From NCBI RefSeq assembly GCF_014648415.1, contig NZ_BMRB01000001.1, positions 62,001 to 126,000 of the forward strand: a DNA stretch of 64,000 nucleotides, in the 5' to 3' direction. This stretch comes from Actinokineospora fastidiosa (GTDB lineage Bacteria; Actinomycetota; Actinomycetes; Mycobacteriales; Pseudonocardiaceae). Both the position numbers and the translations under genes were made by a program. Of the stretch, positions 17,707 to 26,268 are shown in pieces (position 1 is the stretch's first letter; every line of letters starts with the position of its first letter). Below the pieces are notes generated by a model, which saw only the letters and a list, made by a program, of their open reading frames with translations, was not told the origin of the DNA and made no database searches.

Positions 17707-18288
17707 GTGCGTCTCCGAACGTGCGCGGCGCTGGTGACGGCCGCGCTGACCCTCGCGCTCCTCCCGGCCTGCGCGCCCGGCTCCCCGGCCGCGCGGGCGC
17801 CCCGCTCCACGGTGGTCGACACCGAGCCGCCGCCGGCGTCCGTGGTGCCCGCCAAGGCGGCCGCGGTGACGGTCGCCCTGCCCAAGGCCGTGGCGGCCGA
17901 ACTGGACTGCGAGCGCTTCCTGCCCGCGCTCGCCCAGGCGACCGGCATCGACGTGGAGGTGCGCGAGCACGAGTCGACGGCCGAGCTGTGCCGCTACGCG
18001 CTGCCGTACAACCGGGGCATCACGACGGCGTCGGTCTTCTTCCGCGCCGAGCCGCCCGGCACGCCCAGCTACCGGCGCACCGAGGACCTGTTCGGCAACA
18101 CCACCTACGAGGTCGACGGCTCGGCGGGGAAGGACTGCGGGATCTCGGTCGCCATCGACGCGGGCAGGCAGGCCCACGAGCACGGCTCGCACCTGACCGT
18201 GCTGGGCACCTACGAGGCCGTCGAGGAGCCGTGCGTGGTCACCCGGCGCATCGCCGAGAACATCTTCGCCGAACTGCCCGACGCCTAG
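17707..18288 (+). CDS. secreted lipoprotein, unknown function
   Basis: A 193-residue predicted lipoprotein: signal peptide residues 1-21 ending in lipobox LPAC with lipidated Cys22, then a Pro/Ala linker and a globular domain with four or five further cysteines (LDCERF, AELCRY, KDCGIS, EPCVVT) likely forming disulfides. It resembles DUF3558-type actinobacterial lipoproteins in size and cysteine pattern, but I cannot confirm the family. GTG start at 17707. It lies between nirB and narK and abuts the convergent narK stop. Its promoter region is shared with nirB, so nitrogen control is possible. Confidence 0.7.
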   Translation: MRLRTCAALVTAALTLALLPACAPGSPAARAPRSTVVDTEPPPASVVPAKAAAVTVALPKAVAAELDCERFLPALAQATGIDVEVREHESTAELCRYALPYNRGITTASVFFRAEPPGTPSYRRTEDLFGNTTYEVDGSAGKDCGISVAIDAGRQAHEHGSHLTVLGTYEAVEEPCVVTRRIAENIFAELPDA

Positions 18289-19659
18289 TCAGACGCCCGC
18301 GTAGGCCAGGCTGGGCGCACGCCGCACGGCGAAGGACTTGCGCAGGTAGAACCACCAGGTGACGCCGACGCACAGCGCGTAGAAGCCGAGGAAGGCGATC
18401 AGCGCCGGGGTGAGCGTCCGCGCGCTCTCCAGCGAGAACTTGAAGACCAGGTTGACCAGCACCCCGCCGAACGCGCCGACCGCGCCAGCGATGCCGACGA
18501 CCGCGGCGGCCTGCCGCTTGGCGCGCTTGACCGCGGAGTCGGCGTCCTCGCCGGTCTCGGTCGCCCGCGCGCGCACCTCGGCGGAGAAGATCATGGGGAT
18601 CATCCGGTACGTCGAGCCGTTGCCCATGCCGCTGAGCACGAACAGGTAGACGAACGAGCCGAAGAACAGCGCGAAGCTGCCCGTGGCCACGCTGGCCATG
18701 ACCCCGACCGCGCCCAGGCCCATGCCGGCGAAGACGAGCACGGTCATCCGCGCGCCGCCCACCCGGTCGGCGAGCCAGCCGCCGAACGGCCGGGTGAGCG
18801 AGCCGATCAGCGCGCCGATGAACGCCAGCCCGACGAACCCGGCGTGCTCGACGAAGGCGATCTTGATCAGCACGGGGAAGGCGAACGAGAAGCCGATGAA
18901 CGAGCCGAACGTCCCGATGTAGAGGAACGACATCACCCAGGTGTGCTTGTTGGACAGCGCCTCGCGGTAGGAGGTGCCGTCGGGCTTGGCCGAGGTGATG
19001 CTGTCCATGAGGAACCAGGCGCCCGCGGCGGCCAGGATGATGAGCGGCAGCCACATCAGGGCGGCGTAGGCGAGGTTCACGCCGGTCCCGATGCTGATCG
19101 CGAACGGGACCAGCAGCTGCGTCTGCGCGACCCCGAGGTTGCCGCCCGCGGCGTTGAGGCCCAGCGCCAGGCCTTTCTTGCCCTCGGGGAAGAAGAAGGA
19201 GATGTTGGCCATCGACGAGGAGAAGTTGCCCCCGCCGAAGCCCATCGCGGCCGCGGTCAGCAGGAAGAACCAGTACGGCGTGCCGACGTTGAGCACGGCG
19301 TAGGCGAGCATGGCGCACGGGATCAGCAGCAGGCCCGCGCTGACGGTCGTCCACAGGCGACCGCCGAAGCGCGGGACGGCGAAGGTGTAGGGCACCCGCA
19401 GCGCGGCGCCCACGAGGTTGGGCACGATGAGCAGCCAGAAGGTCTGGCCGACGGAGAAGTCGTAGCCCACCGAGTTGAGGCTGACGACGACGATGCTCAT
19501 CAGCACCCAGACGCTGAAGCCCAGGTTCTCGGCGAAGATGGACAGCACGAGGTTCTTGGTGGCCGTCCGGCGTCCGGTGCGCGCCCAGAAGTCCGGGTCC
19601 TCCGGTTCCCAGTGGTCGATCCATCGCCCGGCGCGAACGGACGGCGACTCGGTCGTCAT
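18289..19659 (-). CDS. narK: NarK-type nitrate/nitrite transporter (MFS)
   Basis: A 456-residue major facilitator with about 12 hydrophobic helices. The NarK signatures are visible: GFGGGNFSSSMANISFFFPEGKKGLALGLNAAGGNLG in the first half (glycine-rich nitrate signature) and a second conserved Gly-rich segment GGWLADRVGGARM. It would import nitrate or exchange nitrite. A long loop (GEDADSAVKRAKRQ) is present before the last helices. ATG at 19659. It lies 55 bp downstream of the flavoprotein gene on the same strand, so nasC-flavoprotein-narK is likely one operon. Confidence 0.93.
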   Translation of the reverse strand: MTTESPSVRAGRWIDHWEPEDPDFWARTGRRTATKNLVLSIFAENLGFSVWVLMSIVVVSLNSVGYDFSVGQTFWLLIVPNLVGAALRVPYTFAVPRFGGRLWTTVSAGLLLIPCAMLAYAVLNVGTPYWFFLLTAAAMGFGGGNFSSSMANISFFFPEGKKGLALGLNAAGGNLGVAQTQLLVPFAISIGTGVNLAYAALMWLPLIILAAAGAWFLMDSITSAKPDGTSYREALSNKHTWVMSFLYIGTFGSFIGFSFAFPVLIKIAFVEHAGFVGLAFIGALIGSLTRPFGGWLADRVGGARMTVLVFAGMGLGAVGVMASVATGSFALFFGSFVYLFVLSGMGNGSTYRMIPMIFSAEVRARATETGEDADSAVKRAKRQAAAVVGIAGAVGAFGGVLVNLVFKFSLESARTLTPALIAFLGFYALCVGVTWWFYLRKSFAVRRAPSLAYAGV

Positions 19660-19714
19660 ACAGGTCCTCCTGAGAGCGCGCTGAACTCACTCGACAGCTC
19701 GAAACGGGGAAGAA

Positions 19715-21151
19715 TCAGGCCTTCGCCAGCCAGTCGGCGATGCCGCGGACCGCCTCGGCGCAGCCGCCGCAGCCGGTGGTGGCCCGGGTGGTGGCGGCGA
19801 GGTCGGCCACCGAGCAGGCGCCGCCGCGCCACGCCTTCACCAACTGTCCCTTCGAGACGGTGTTGCACCGGCACACGACAGCCGTCGCGGGCAGGTCGGC
19901 GGGGCTGTGCGCGGGGGCGCCCGCCGCGGGGAGGGCCCGGCCGAGCAGGAGCGCGAGGCGGTCGGACGGGGCCGGGGTCTTGGCGTCGTAGAGCTGGGTG
20001 ACGGCGGCTGCCGCGTCCGGGACGCCGAGCAGGATGGCGCCGGTGACCCGGTCCTCGCGCAGCACGAGCTTGGCGTAGCGGCCGCGGGTCGCGTCCTGGA
20101 GGCAGAGGATCTCGGCGTCGGCGTCCTCGGCGTGCACCTCGCCGAGCGCGGCAAGGTCGACGCCGCGGGCCTTGAGCCGGGTGACGACCGGCGTGCCGCG
20201 GTAGCGGGCGGCCGGGGCCGCGCCGGTGAGCAGGTCGGCGAGCACCTCGGCCTGCTCCCACGCTGGCTGCACCAGGCCGGAGACGGTGCCGGGGTGCTGG
20301 GCGCAGTCGCCGATGGCGTGCACGCGCGGGTCGCTGGTGCGCAGGGCGTCGTCGACGAGGACGCCGCGGTCGCACTCCAGGCCCATCGCCTCGGCCAGCG
20401 TCGTCTCCGCGCGCACGCCCGCCGAGACGACGACCAGGTCTGCGGGGGCGTGGGCGCCGTCGTCGAGCTTGAGGCCGTCGCCGGGCACGTAGCGGGCGGC
20501 GAGGCGGCCCAGCCGGAACTCGATGCCCAGTCCGGCCAGCGTCCTGGCCAGCACGGCCCCGGCCCCGGGGTCGAGCTGGCGCTCCATCAGGTGGCCGACG
20601 GGGTGCACGACGGTCACCAGCGCGCCCCGCCCGGCCAGGCCGCGGGCGGCCTCCAGGCCGAGCAGGCCGCCGCCGAGCACCGCGACGGGCGCGCCGGGCC
20701 GCGCGCGGCCGACGATGGCCGCGCAGTCGTCGAGGTCCCGGAAGCAGGCCACGCCCTCGGCCAGCGCGCCGTCCTCGGTGCGCAGGCCCTCGGTCGGCGG
20801 CACCCACGCCGTGCTGCCGGTGGCCAGCACCAGCGCGTCGTAGTCCACAGCGGACCCGTCGGACAGGCGCACGCGCCGCTCGTCGCGGTCCACGGCGGTG
20901 ACGGCGACGCCCAGCCGCAGGTCGACGCCGGTGCGCTCGGCCCAGTCGGCGTCCTGCAGCCGGATCGCGTCCGCGTCCATCGTTCCCGCGACGACGGCGG
21001 ACAGCAGGACGCGGTTGTAGGCGGCGTGCGGCTCGGCGCCGATGACGGTCAGCGCCACCCGCTCGCCGGTGCGGTCCCGGCGGCGGATCTCCTCGGCCAG
21101 CCGGGCCCCCGCCATGCCGTAGCCGACGACCACCACGCGGCGCGCGCTCAT
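19715..21151 (-). CDS. FAD/NAD-dependent electron-transfer subunit of assimilatory nitrate reductase (NasB-like)
   Basis: A 478-residue flavoprotein with FAD motif VVVVGYGMAGARL at the N-terminus, NAD motif VLGGGLLGLEAARGL (about 160-175), a C-terminal NirB-like middle domain and a terminal BFD 2Fe-2S domain (CRCN ... TTGCGGC). It is in effect the first half of NirB without the siroheme domain, the architecture of NasB-type electron-transfer subunits. It would pass electrons from NAD(P)H to the molybdenum subunit NasC, whose stop codon overlaps its ATG (ATGA). A general nitrite or rubredoxin reductase role is a less likely alternative. Confidence 0.85.
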   Translation of the reverse strand: MSARRVVVVGYGMAGARLAEEIRRRDRTGERVALTVIGAEPHAAYNRVLLSAVVAGTMDADAIRLQDADWAERTGVDLRLGVAVTAVDRDERRVRLSDGSAVDYDALVLATGSTAWVPPTEGLRTEDGALAEGVACFRDLDDCAAIVGRARPGAPVAVLGGGLLGLEAARGLAGRGALVTVVHPVGHLMERQLDPGAGAVLARTLAGLGIEFRLGRLAARYVPGDGLKLDDGAHAPADLVVVSAGVRAETTLAEAMGLECDRGVLVDDALRTSDPRVHAIGDCAQHPGTVSGLVQPAWEQAEVLADLLTGAAPAARYRGTPVVTRLKARGVDLAALGEVHAEDADAEILCLQDATRGRYAKLVLREDRVTGAILLGVPDAAAAVTQLYDAKTPAPSDRLALLLGRALPAAGAPAHSPADLPATAVVCRCNTVSKGQLVKAWRGGACSVADLAATTRATTGCGGCAEAVRGIADWLAKA

Positions 21152-23214
21152 GTCATGACCTCCAGGCGGACGGCGCAGACCTTGAACTCGGGCATCCGGC
21201 TCGTCGGGTCGAGCGCGGGGTTGGTGAGCAGGTTGGCGCGCTGCGCGCCGGGGAAGTGGAACGGCAGGAACACCGTGTCCTGCCGGGCCGAGGCGACCAG
21301 CCGGACCCGGGCGCGCGTCGCGCCCCTGCGCGAGACGACCCGCGCCCATGCCCCCTCGACGAGCCCGGCGCGGGCGGCGGTGTCCGGGTGCACCTCGACG
21401 TGGACCTCGGGCACGGCGTCGACCAGCTCGGGCACCAGCCGGGTCTGCGCCCCGGACTGGTAGTGCTGCAGGACCCGCCCGGTCGTGGCGATGAGCGGGT
21501 ACTCGTCGTCCACCGGCTCGGCTGGCCCGCTGTGGTCGACGGGGACGAACCGGGCGCGGCCGTCGGGGTGGGCGAAGCTGTCGAGGAACATCCTCGGCGT
21601 GCCCGGGTGGTCCTCGTCGGGCACCGGCCAGAACAGCTCCTCGCCCGCGCTCAGCCGCTCCGGCGTGATCCCGGAGTAGTCGGCGGGCCCGCCCCGGGAG
21701 GCGCGGCGCAGTTCGGCGAACACCTCGTCCGGGTCGTCGGGGAAGCGGTGGGCGGGCTGGCCGAGGCGGACGGCCAGCCCGCGGAGCACGGACAGGTCGC
21801 TTCGCACCCCGTCCGGCGGGTCGACGGACTTCACGCGCCGCAGGATCCGGCCCTCCAGGTTGGTCAGCGTGCCGTCCTCCTCCGCCCACTGCGTGACCGG
21901 CAGGACGACGTCGGCCCGGCGCGCGGTCTCCGAGAGCACGAAGTCGGCCACCACGAGCAGGTCGAGGGCGGACAGCCGGTCGGCGACGTGCCCGGCGCGC
22001 GGCGCGGAGACCACGACGTTGCTGCCGAACACCAGCAGCGCCTTCGGCCCGCCCTCGGTCCCGAGCGCGTCGAGCAGCTCGTAGGCCGAGCGGCCGACGC
22101 CGGGCAGGGAGTCCGGGTCGACGCCCCAGACCCCGGCGACGTGGGCGCGGGCGGCCGGGTCGTCGATGCGGCGGTAGCCGGGCAGCTGGTCGGCCTTCTG
22201 GCCGTGCTCCCGACCGCCCTGGCCGTTGCCCTGGCCGGTCAGGCAGCCGTAGCCGGACCCGGCGACGCCGGGCAGGCCGAGCGCCAGTGCCAGGTTGATC
22301 CACGCGGAGACGGTGTCGGTGCCGCGCGCGTGCTGCTCGGTCCCGCGCCCGGTGAGCACGACGGCGCGGTCGGCGCCCGCCAGCAGGGCGGCGGCCCGGC
22401 GCTGGTCGGCGGCGGCGACGCCGGTCACCCGCTCGACGCGCTCGGGCCACCAGGCCGCGGCGATCCGCCACGCGGCCTCGAACCCGGTGGTGCGCTCGGC
22501 GACGTAATCCCCGCGCACATGGCCGTCGGCGACGACGGCGTGCAGGATTCCCAGCGCCAGGGCCAGATCCGTGCCCGGGCGCGGCTGCAGGTGCAAGGTC
22601 GCCTGCTCCGCGGTGGGCGTGCGGCGCGGATCGACGACGATGAGACCGCCGGAGTTGGCGGCGTTGCGGACGTGCTGCAGGAACGGCGGCATCGTCTCGG
22701 CAGGGTTGGCCCCCGCGAGCAGGACGACGTCGGCCCGCGTGACATCGGTGATGGGGAACGGCATCCCGCGGTCGAGGCCGAACGCGCGCGTGCCCGCCGC
22801 AGCGGCGGAGGACATGCAGAAGCGTCCGTTGTAGTCGATTTGCGACGTTCCGAGGGCGACCCGGGCGAATTTGCCGAGCAGATAGCACTTCTCGGTGGTG
22901 AGCCCGCCGCCGCCGAACACCGCGACGGAGTCCGGACCGTGCTCCGCGCGCAGCGCGCTCAGCTTTCGCGCGATGAGATCGAGGGCGTCGTCCCACGACG
23001 CGGACACGAGTTCGCCGCCGACGCGGACCAGCGGGGTGGTCAGCCGGTGCGCGGTGGTGAGCAGCGCGCCCGACGTCCATCCCTTCTGGCACAAGCCACC
23101 GCGGTTGGTGGGGAACTCGCGGGGCTCCACCCGCGCGCCGGACAGCCGCATTCCGCACTGCAGCGCGCAATACGGGCAGTGCGTGTCGACGGCGGGGGCG
23201 GCCACGTTCGTCAT
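21148..23214 (-). CDS. nasC: assimilatory nitrate reductase catalytic subunit (molybdopterin)
   Basis: A 688-residue molybdopterin oxidoreductase that reduces nitrate to nitrite. The N-terminal 4Fe-4S motif is complete (Cys13, Cys16, Cys20, Cys42 in THCPYCALQCG and GGLCQKGW). Typical pterin-binding segments follow (GKFARVALGTSQIDYNGR, CMSSAAAAGTRAFG, CLTGQGNGQGGREHGQKAD) and a C-terminal molydopterin-dinucleotide domain (LIATTGRVLQHYQSGAQT). ATG at 23214 with AGGAG ribosome site. First gene of the nasC-flavoprotein-narK unit. Molybdenum cofactor genes are not in the window, apart from moeZ, which serves the related MoaD2/CysO sulfur relay. Confidence 0.93.
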   Translation of the reverse strand: MTNVAAPAVDTHCPYCALQCGMRLSGARVEPREFPTNRGGLCQKGWTSGALLTTAHRLTTPLVRVGGELVSASWDDALDLIARKLSALRAEHGPDSVAVFGGGGLTTEKCYLLGKFARVALGTSQIDYNGRFCMSSAAAAGTRAFGLDRGMPFPITDVTRADVVLLAGANPAETMPPFLQHVRNAANSGGLIVVDPRRTPTAEQATLHLQPRPGTDLALALGILHAVVADGHVRGDYVAERTTGFEAAWRIAAAWWPERVERVTGVAAADQRRAAALLAGADRAVVLTGRGTEQHARGTDTVSAWINLALALGLPGVAGSGYGCLTGQGNGQGGREHGQKADQLPGYRRIDDPAARAHVAGVWGVDPDSLPGVGRSAYELLDALGTEGGPKALLVFGSNVVVSAPRAGHVADRLSALDLLVVADFVLSETARRADVVLPVTQWAEEDGTLTNLEGRILRRVKSVDPPDGVRSDLSVLRGLAVRLGQPAHRFPDDPDEVFAELRRASRGGPADYSGITPERLSAGEELFWPVPDEDHPGTPRMFLDSFAHPDGRARFVPVDHSGPAEPVDDEYPLIATTGRVLQHYQSGAQTRLVPELVDAVPEVHVEVHPDTAARAGLVEGAWARVVSRRGATRARVRLVASARQDTVFLPFHFPGAQRANLLTNPALDPTSRMPEFKVCAVRLEVMT

Positions 23215-23443
23215 GCCCGTCTCCTGATCCGGCGGCGGTTGGGGCACTTCCGAACGTATGCAGGGCGTGTTACCCGCGGATGCGGACATGTTTCCGGCGT
23301 GCGAACTTGCCTGCGCAGCGTCCGTGCGGCACTGGTGAGAATCGGCGGCGCGACGGCGGTTGTCCCGCCGGTCAAGGAGTTCTTCTGCACACGCCTGCAC
23401 GATCTTGGCGTGATCACGACCACGGCGGACCGCGGTCCGCGCG

Positions 23444-24232
23444 CTAGAGCAGGTCGGTCACCCGGTTCGCCGCGCGCTCCAGGCCCCGCATGGAGCGCTG
23501 GGTCGACTTCGGGTGCAGCGCGTGCACGGCCAGGCGGAACAGCAGGGCGTGCAGGAGGGCCTGCGGCCAGTCCGGCAGGTGCGACCAGCGGCGGGCGATG
23601 CCGTCGTCGGCCCCGCCCCACGCCAGGGCGTCGACCACGACCACGGCGGCCGCCCACTCCGGCGGGCGGTAGTAGGCGGTGAAGTCGACCAGGCCGGGGG
23701 CGGCGTCGCCGTCGAACAGGACGGTGCCGAACAGGTCGCCGTGCACCACCTGCGGCTTGGTGGTCAGCTCGCCGCGGCGCTCGGCCAGCAGGTGGAACAG
23801 CCTGCCGCCGAGGTCGGCGTCGAGCTCGGCGTGCTCCTCGCCCCACGCGATGCGGTCGGCCATGGCGAAGACGTCGGCGCGCAGGTTGAGGAAGCGCGGC
23901 CGGTTGAGGCGGCTGGTCGCCTCGTGTAAGCGCAGGGACGCGGCGACGACGTCGTCGTAGCGCGGCTCGGGCCTACCGGTGACGTACCGGAACGCCGCCC
24001 ACCCGCCGACGACGTAGCGCCCGTCGCTGGAGCGCACGGGCCGGGCGATGCGCAGGTCGGGCACGTCCAGCTCGCCCAGCGTCTGCGCCACCCAGGACGC
24101 CTCCGCCGGACTCCCCGCGGGCCGCAGCGCGATGTCGTCACACCGCCACACCGGCCCGTTCTCGATCAGGACCGGCTCGGCGCCCCGGGCGCCGAACGCG
24201 GCCCGGACGTGCTCAGGGGGCGGTGTGCTCAC
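23444..24232 (-). CDS. TIGR02569 family protein (phosphotransferase-like fold)
   Basis: A 262-residue actinobacterial conserved protein matching the TIGR02569 family, single-copy and of unknown function. It looks like a degenerate aminoglycoside phosphotransferase/kinase fold: VVHGDLFGTVLFDGDAAPGLVDFTAYYRPPEWAAAVVVVDAL contains HGD and a DF pair resembling the catalytic loop and metal site, although the usual HxDxxxxN is HGDLFGTV and lacks Asn. GTG at 24232 is probably leaderless, as no ribosome site is seen. In M. tuberculosis the equivalent position beside moeZ is Rv3205c. Confidence 0.75.
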   Translation of the reverse strand: MSTPPPEHVRAAFGARGAEPVLIENGPVWRCDDIALRPAGSPAEASWVAQTLGELDVPDLRIARPVRSSDGRYVVGGWAAFRYVTGRPEPRYDDVVAASLRLHEATSRLNRPRFLNLRADVFAMADRIAWGEEHAELDADLGGRLFHLLAERRGELTTKPQVVHGDLFGTVLFDGDAAPGLVDFTAYYRPPEWAAAVVVVDALAWGGADDGIARRWSHLPDWPQALLHALLFRLAVHALHPKSTQRSMRGLERAANRVTDLL

Positions 24233-24524
24233 GGCCGGGGACGCTACCCGGTGGACCGGCGGTTTCGGCGCTGTGACGCGCGGGAACGGCCCACCGCTCC
24301 CCGGGGGGCGGCCCCCTGGCCAGTCTATCGACGTCACACCCGCGAGCGCCCCGGTTACCGATGGGTTGTGGATAACCTGGGTCGGCCGCGCCGTCAGGCG
24401 GAGCGTTGTGCTGGCGCGGCAGGCGGGAGTCACCGCACTCGCGCCGCCCGGGAGGGCCTGCCGCCGAGCACGCAGGTCTCGCCTGCCACGCGACGACCGG
24501 ACCTCGCTTGCCCCGGCGGCCGAG

Positions 24525-24747
24525 CCTCACCAGCAACCCGGCGACCGGACCTCATCAGCCACGCGGCGACCGCACCTCGCCAGCCCACCCGACGGCCGGA
24601 TCTCATCAGCCACCCGGTGACCGCACCTCGCCAGCCCACCCGGCGACCAGACCTCACCAGCCACCCAGCAACCGGGCCTCACCAGCCACGCGGCGACCAC
24701 CCCTCGCCAGCCCACACGACGGCCGGACCTCACCAGCCACAAGCGGA
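24525..24747. repeat. degenerate 25-26 bp tandem repeat, about 9 copies
   Basis: Successive units start CCTCACCAGCCACCCGGCGA or close variants, with period 25 or 26 (two alternating versions: CAGCCAC and CAGCCCAC). About eight full copies and one partial copy are recognisable. They lie in a non-coding gap. Units diverge by 2-6 bases, so the array is old. There are no unique spacers, which rules out CRISPR. Confidence 0.8.
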
Positions 24748-24921
24748 CCTTGCCAGCCGCTGGTTGGCAAGGTTGCCATCAACTGGAGGTGCCTGGGCCG
24801 ATGGACTTGCCTGCCGTCGGCTGGTGTCCCCGTCGGCCAAGTCTGCCCTCGTCAGGCGAACCCGCCCTCGTCAGCCGGACCTGCCTGCCGCCAGCCGAGC
24901 CTCCCCCGTCCCAGCCGGGTT

Positions 24922-24967
24922 GGCTGCGCCCGTGCAGTCCCGTCCGGGCACCTGCACGGGCGCAGCC
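24922..24967 (-). terminator. strong hairpin terminator downstream of moeZ
   Basis: A perfect 16-bp inverted repeat (24922-24937 against 24952-24967, arms GGCTGCGCCCGTGCAG) with a 14-base loop, 20 bp beyond the moeZ stop on the minus strand. No U tract, as is usual in actinobacteria. Confidence 0.7.
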
Positions 24968-24987
24968 AGCGGAGGCCAACGCTGCCG

Positions 24988-26166
24988 TCAGTAGGTGGGC
25001 AGGCTCGGGTCGACCTGCTTGGCCCAGGCCAGGACGCCGCCGCCGACGTGCACGGCGTCGGCGAAGCCCGCCTTGTGGAGGGCGGCCAGGGCCTCCGCCG
25101 AGCGGACGCCGGACTTGCAGTGCAGGACGATCGGCTTGTCCTGGGGCAGTTCGGCCAGCGCGTCGCCGGAGAGGATGCGGTCCTTGGGGATGAGGATCGA
25201 GTTCGGGATGCGGACGATCTCGAACTCGTTCGGCTCGCGGACGTCGATCAGCACGAAGTCGTCGCCGCGGTCGAACTTCTCCTTCAGCTCCTGCGCCGTG
25301 ATGGTGCTGCCCGCCGCAGCGGACTGGGCGGCGTCGGAGACCACGCCGCAGAAGGCCTCGTAGTCGATCAGGCCCTCGATCGGCTTGGTCTCGGGGTCCT
25401 TGCGGATCTTGATGGTCCGGTACGACATCTCCAGCGCGTCGTACACCATCAGCCTGCCGAGCAGGGGCTCGCCGATGCCGGTCAGCAGCTTGATCGCCTC
25501 GGTCACCATGATCGAGCCGATGGACGCGCACAGCACGCCCAGCACGCCGCCCTCGGCGCAGCTCGGGACCATCCCCGGCGGCGGCGGCTCGGGGTAGAGG
25601 TCGCGGTAGTTGAGGCCCTGCCCGTTGGGCGCGTCCTCCCAGAACACGCTGACCTGGCCCTCGAACCGGAAGATCGAGCCCCAGACGTACGGCTTGCCCA
25701 GCAGGACGGCGGCGTCGTTGACCAGGTAGCGGGTGGCGAAGTTGTCGGTGCCGTCCAGGATCAGGTCGTAGTCGCGGAAGATCTCCAGCGCGTTGGACGA
25801 GTCCAGCTGCGTCTGGTGCAGGATCACGTTCACCAGCGGGTTGATCTCGGCGATGGACTCCTTGGCCGAGACCGCCTTGGACTTGCCGATGTCGGACTGG
25901 CCGTGGATGACCTGGCGCTGCAGGTTCGACTCGTCGACGACGTCGAAGTCGATCACGCCGAGGGTCCCCACGCCCGCCGCGGCCAGGTAGAGCAGCGCCG
26001 GGCTGCCCAGCCCGCCCGCGCCGACCACCAGCACCTTGGCGTTCTTCAGGCGCTTCTGGCCGTCCATGCCGACGTCGGGGATGATCAAGTGGCGGCTGTA
26101 GCGGGCCACCTCGTCCTTGGTCAGCTCCGCTGCGGGCTCCACTAGCGGCGGCAGACTGCCAGCCAT
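24988..26166 (-). CDS. moeZ: adenylyltransferase/sulfurtransferase MoeZ
   Basis: A 392-residue two-domain protein that adenylates and thiocarboxylates sulfur-carrier proteins such as CysO and MoaD2, feeding cysteine and molybdopterin synthesis. The N-terminal E1-like domain has the ATP motif GAGGLG (49-54), DFDVVDESNLQRQ and DGTDNFATRY, with CAEGGVLGVLC in the catalytic region. The C-terminal rhodanese domain has the active-site loop HCKSGVRS (about 357-364). Length equals that of mycobacterial MoeZ (Rv3206c). ATG at 26166 with GAGGAGG ribosome site. It lies 102 bp downstream of the DUF3152 gene on the same strand, as in M. tuberculosis. Confidence 0.94.
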   Translation of the reverse strand: MAGSLPPLVEPAAELTKDEVARYSRHLIIPDVGMDGQKRLKNAKVLVVGAGGLGSPALLYLAAAGVGTLGVIDFDVVDESNLQRQVIHGQSDIGKSKAVSAKESIAEINPLVNVILHQTQLDSSNALEIFRDYDLILDGTDNFATRYLVNDAAVLLGKPYVWGSIFRFEGQVSVFWEDAPNGQGLNYRDLYPEPPPPGMVPSCAEGGVLGVLCASIGSIMVTEAIKLLTGIGEPLLGRLMVYDALEMSYRTIKIRKDPETKPIEGLIDYEAFCGVVSDAAQSAAAGSTITAQELKEKFDRGDDFVLIDVREPNEFEIVRIPNSILIPKDRILSGDALAELPQDKPIVLHCKSGVRSAEALAALHKAGFADAVHVGGGVLAWAKQVDPSLPTY

Positions 26167-26268
26167 CAGTCCTCCTCGAACTCCGGCGATTCGCGCGGCG
26201 ATTGTCATCGCTTCCAACGCCACACTCCCACTCCGCCTTCCCGGCTCCCAGATGGCGGGACGCGGCGG

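Larger units (their letters stand above)
24233..24987. other. 755-bp gap without a gene: minisatellite and moeZ terminator
   Basis: No credible gene is seen. Every frame through it is either a Pro/Arg/Ser-rich translation of repeats or lacks a start with a ribosome site. It contains the promoter side of the TIGR02569 gene, a degenerate 25-26 bp tandem array (24525-24747), a small hairpin (24748-24772) and a 16-bp-stem terminator behind moeZ (24922-24967). Confidence 0.7.

Noticed and set aside
23269-23294. GlnR box upstream of nasC
   Set aside because: GTAAC and GAAAC half-sites are present but in the wrong order and 16 bases apart instead of 6.
24525-24747. CRISPR array
   Set aside because: Units are contiguous with no unique spacers, and there are no cas genes.
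24406-26145. Plus-strand 579-codon frame across the minisatellite and moeZ
   Set aside because: It is mostly antisense to moeZ and then translates the tandem repeats; no ribosome site.
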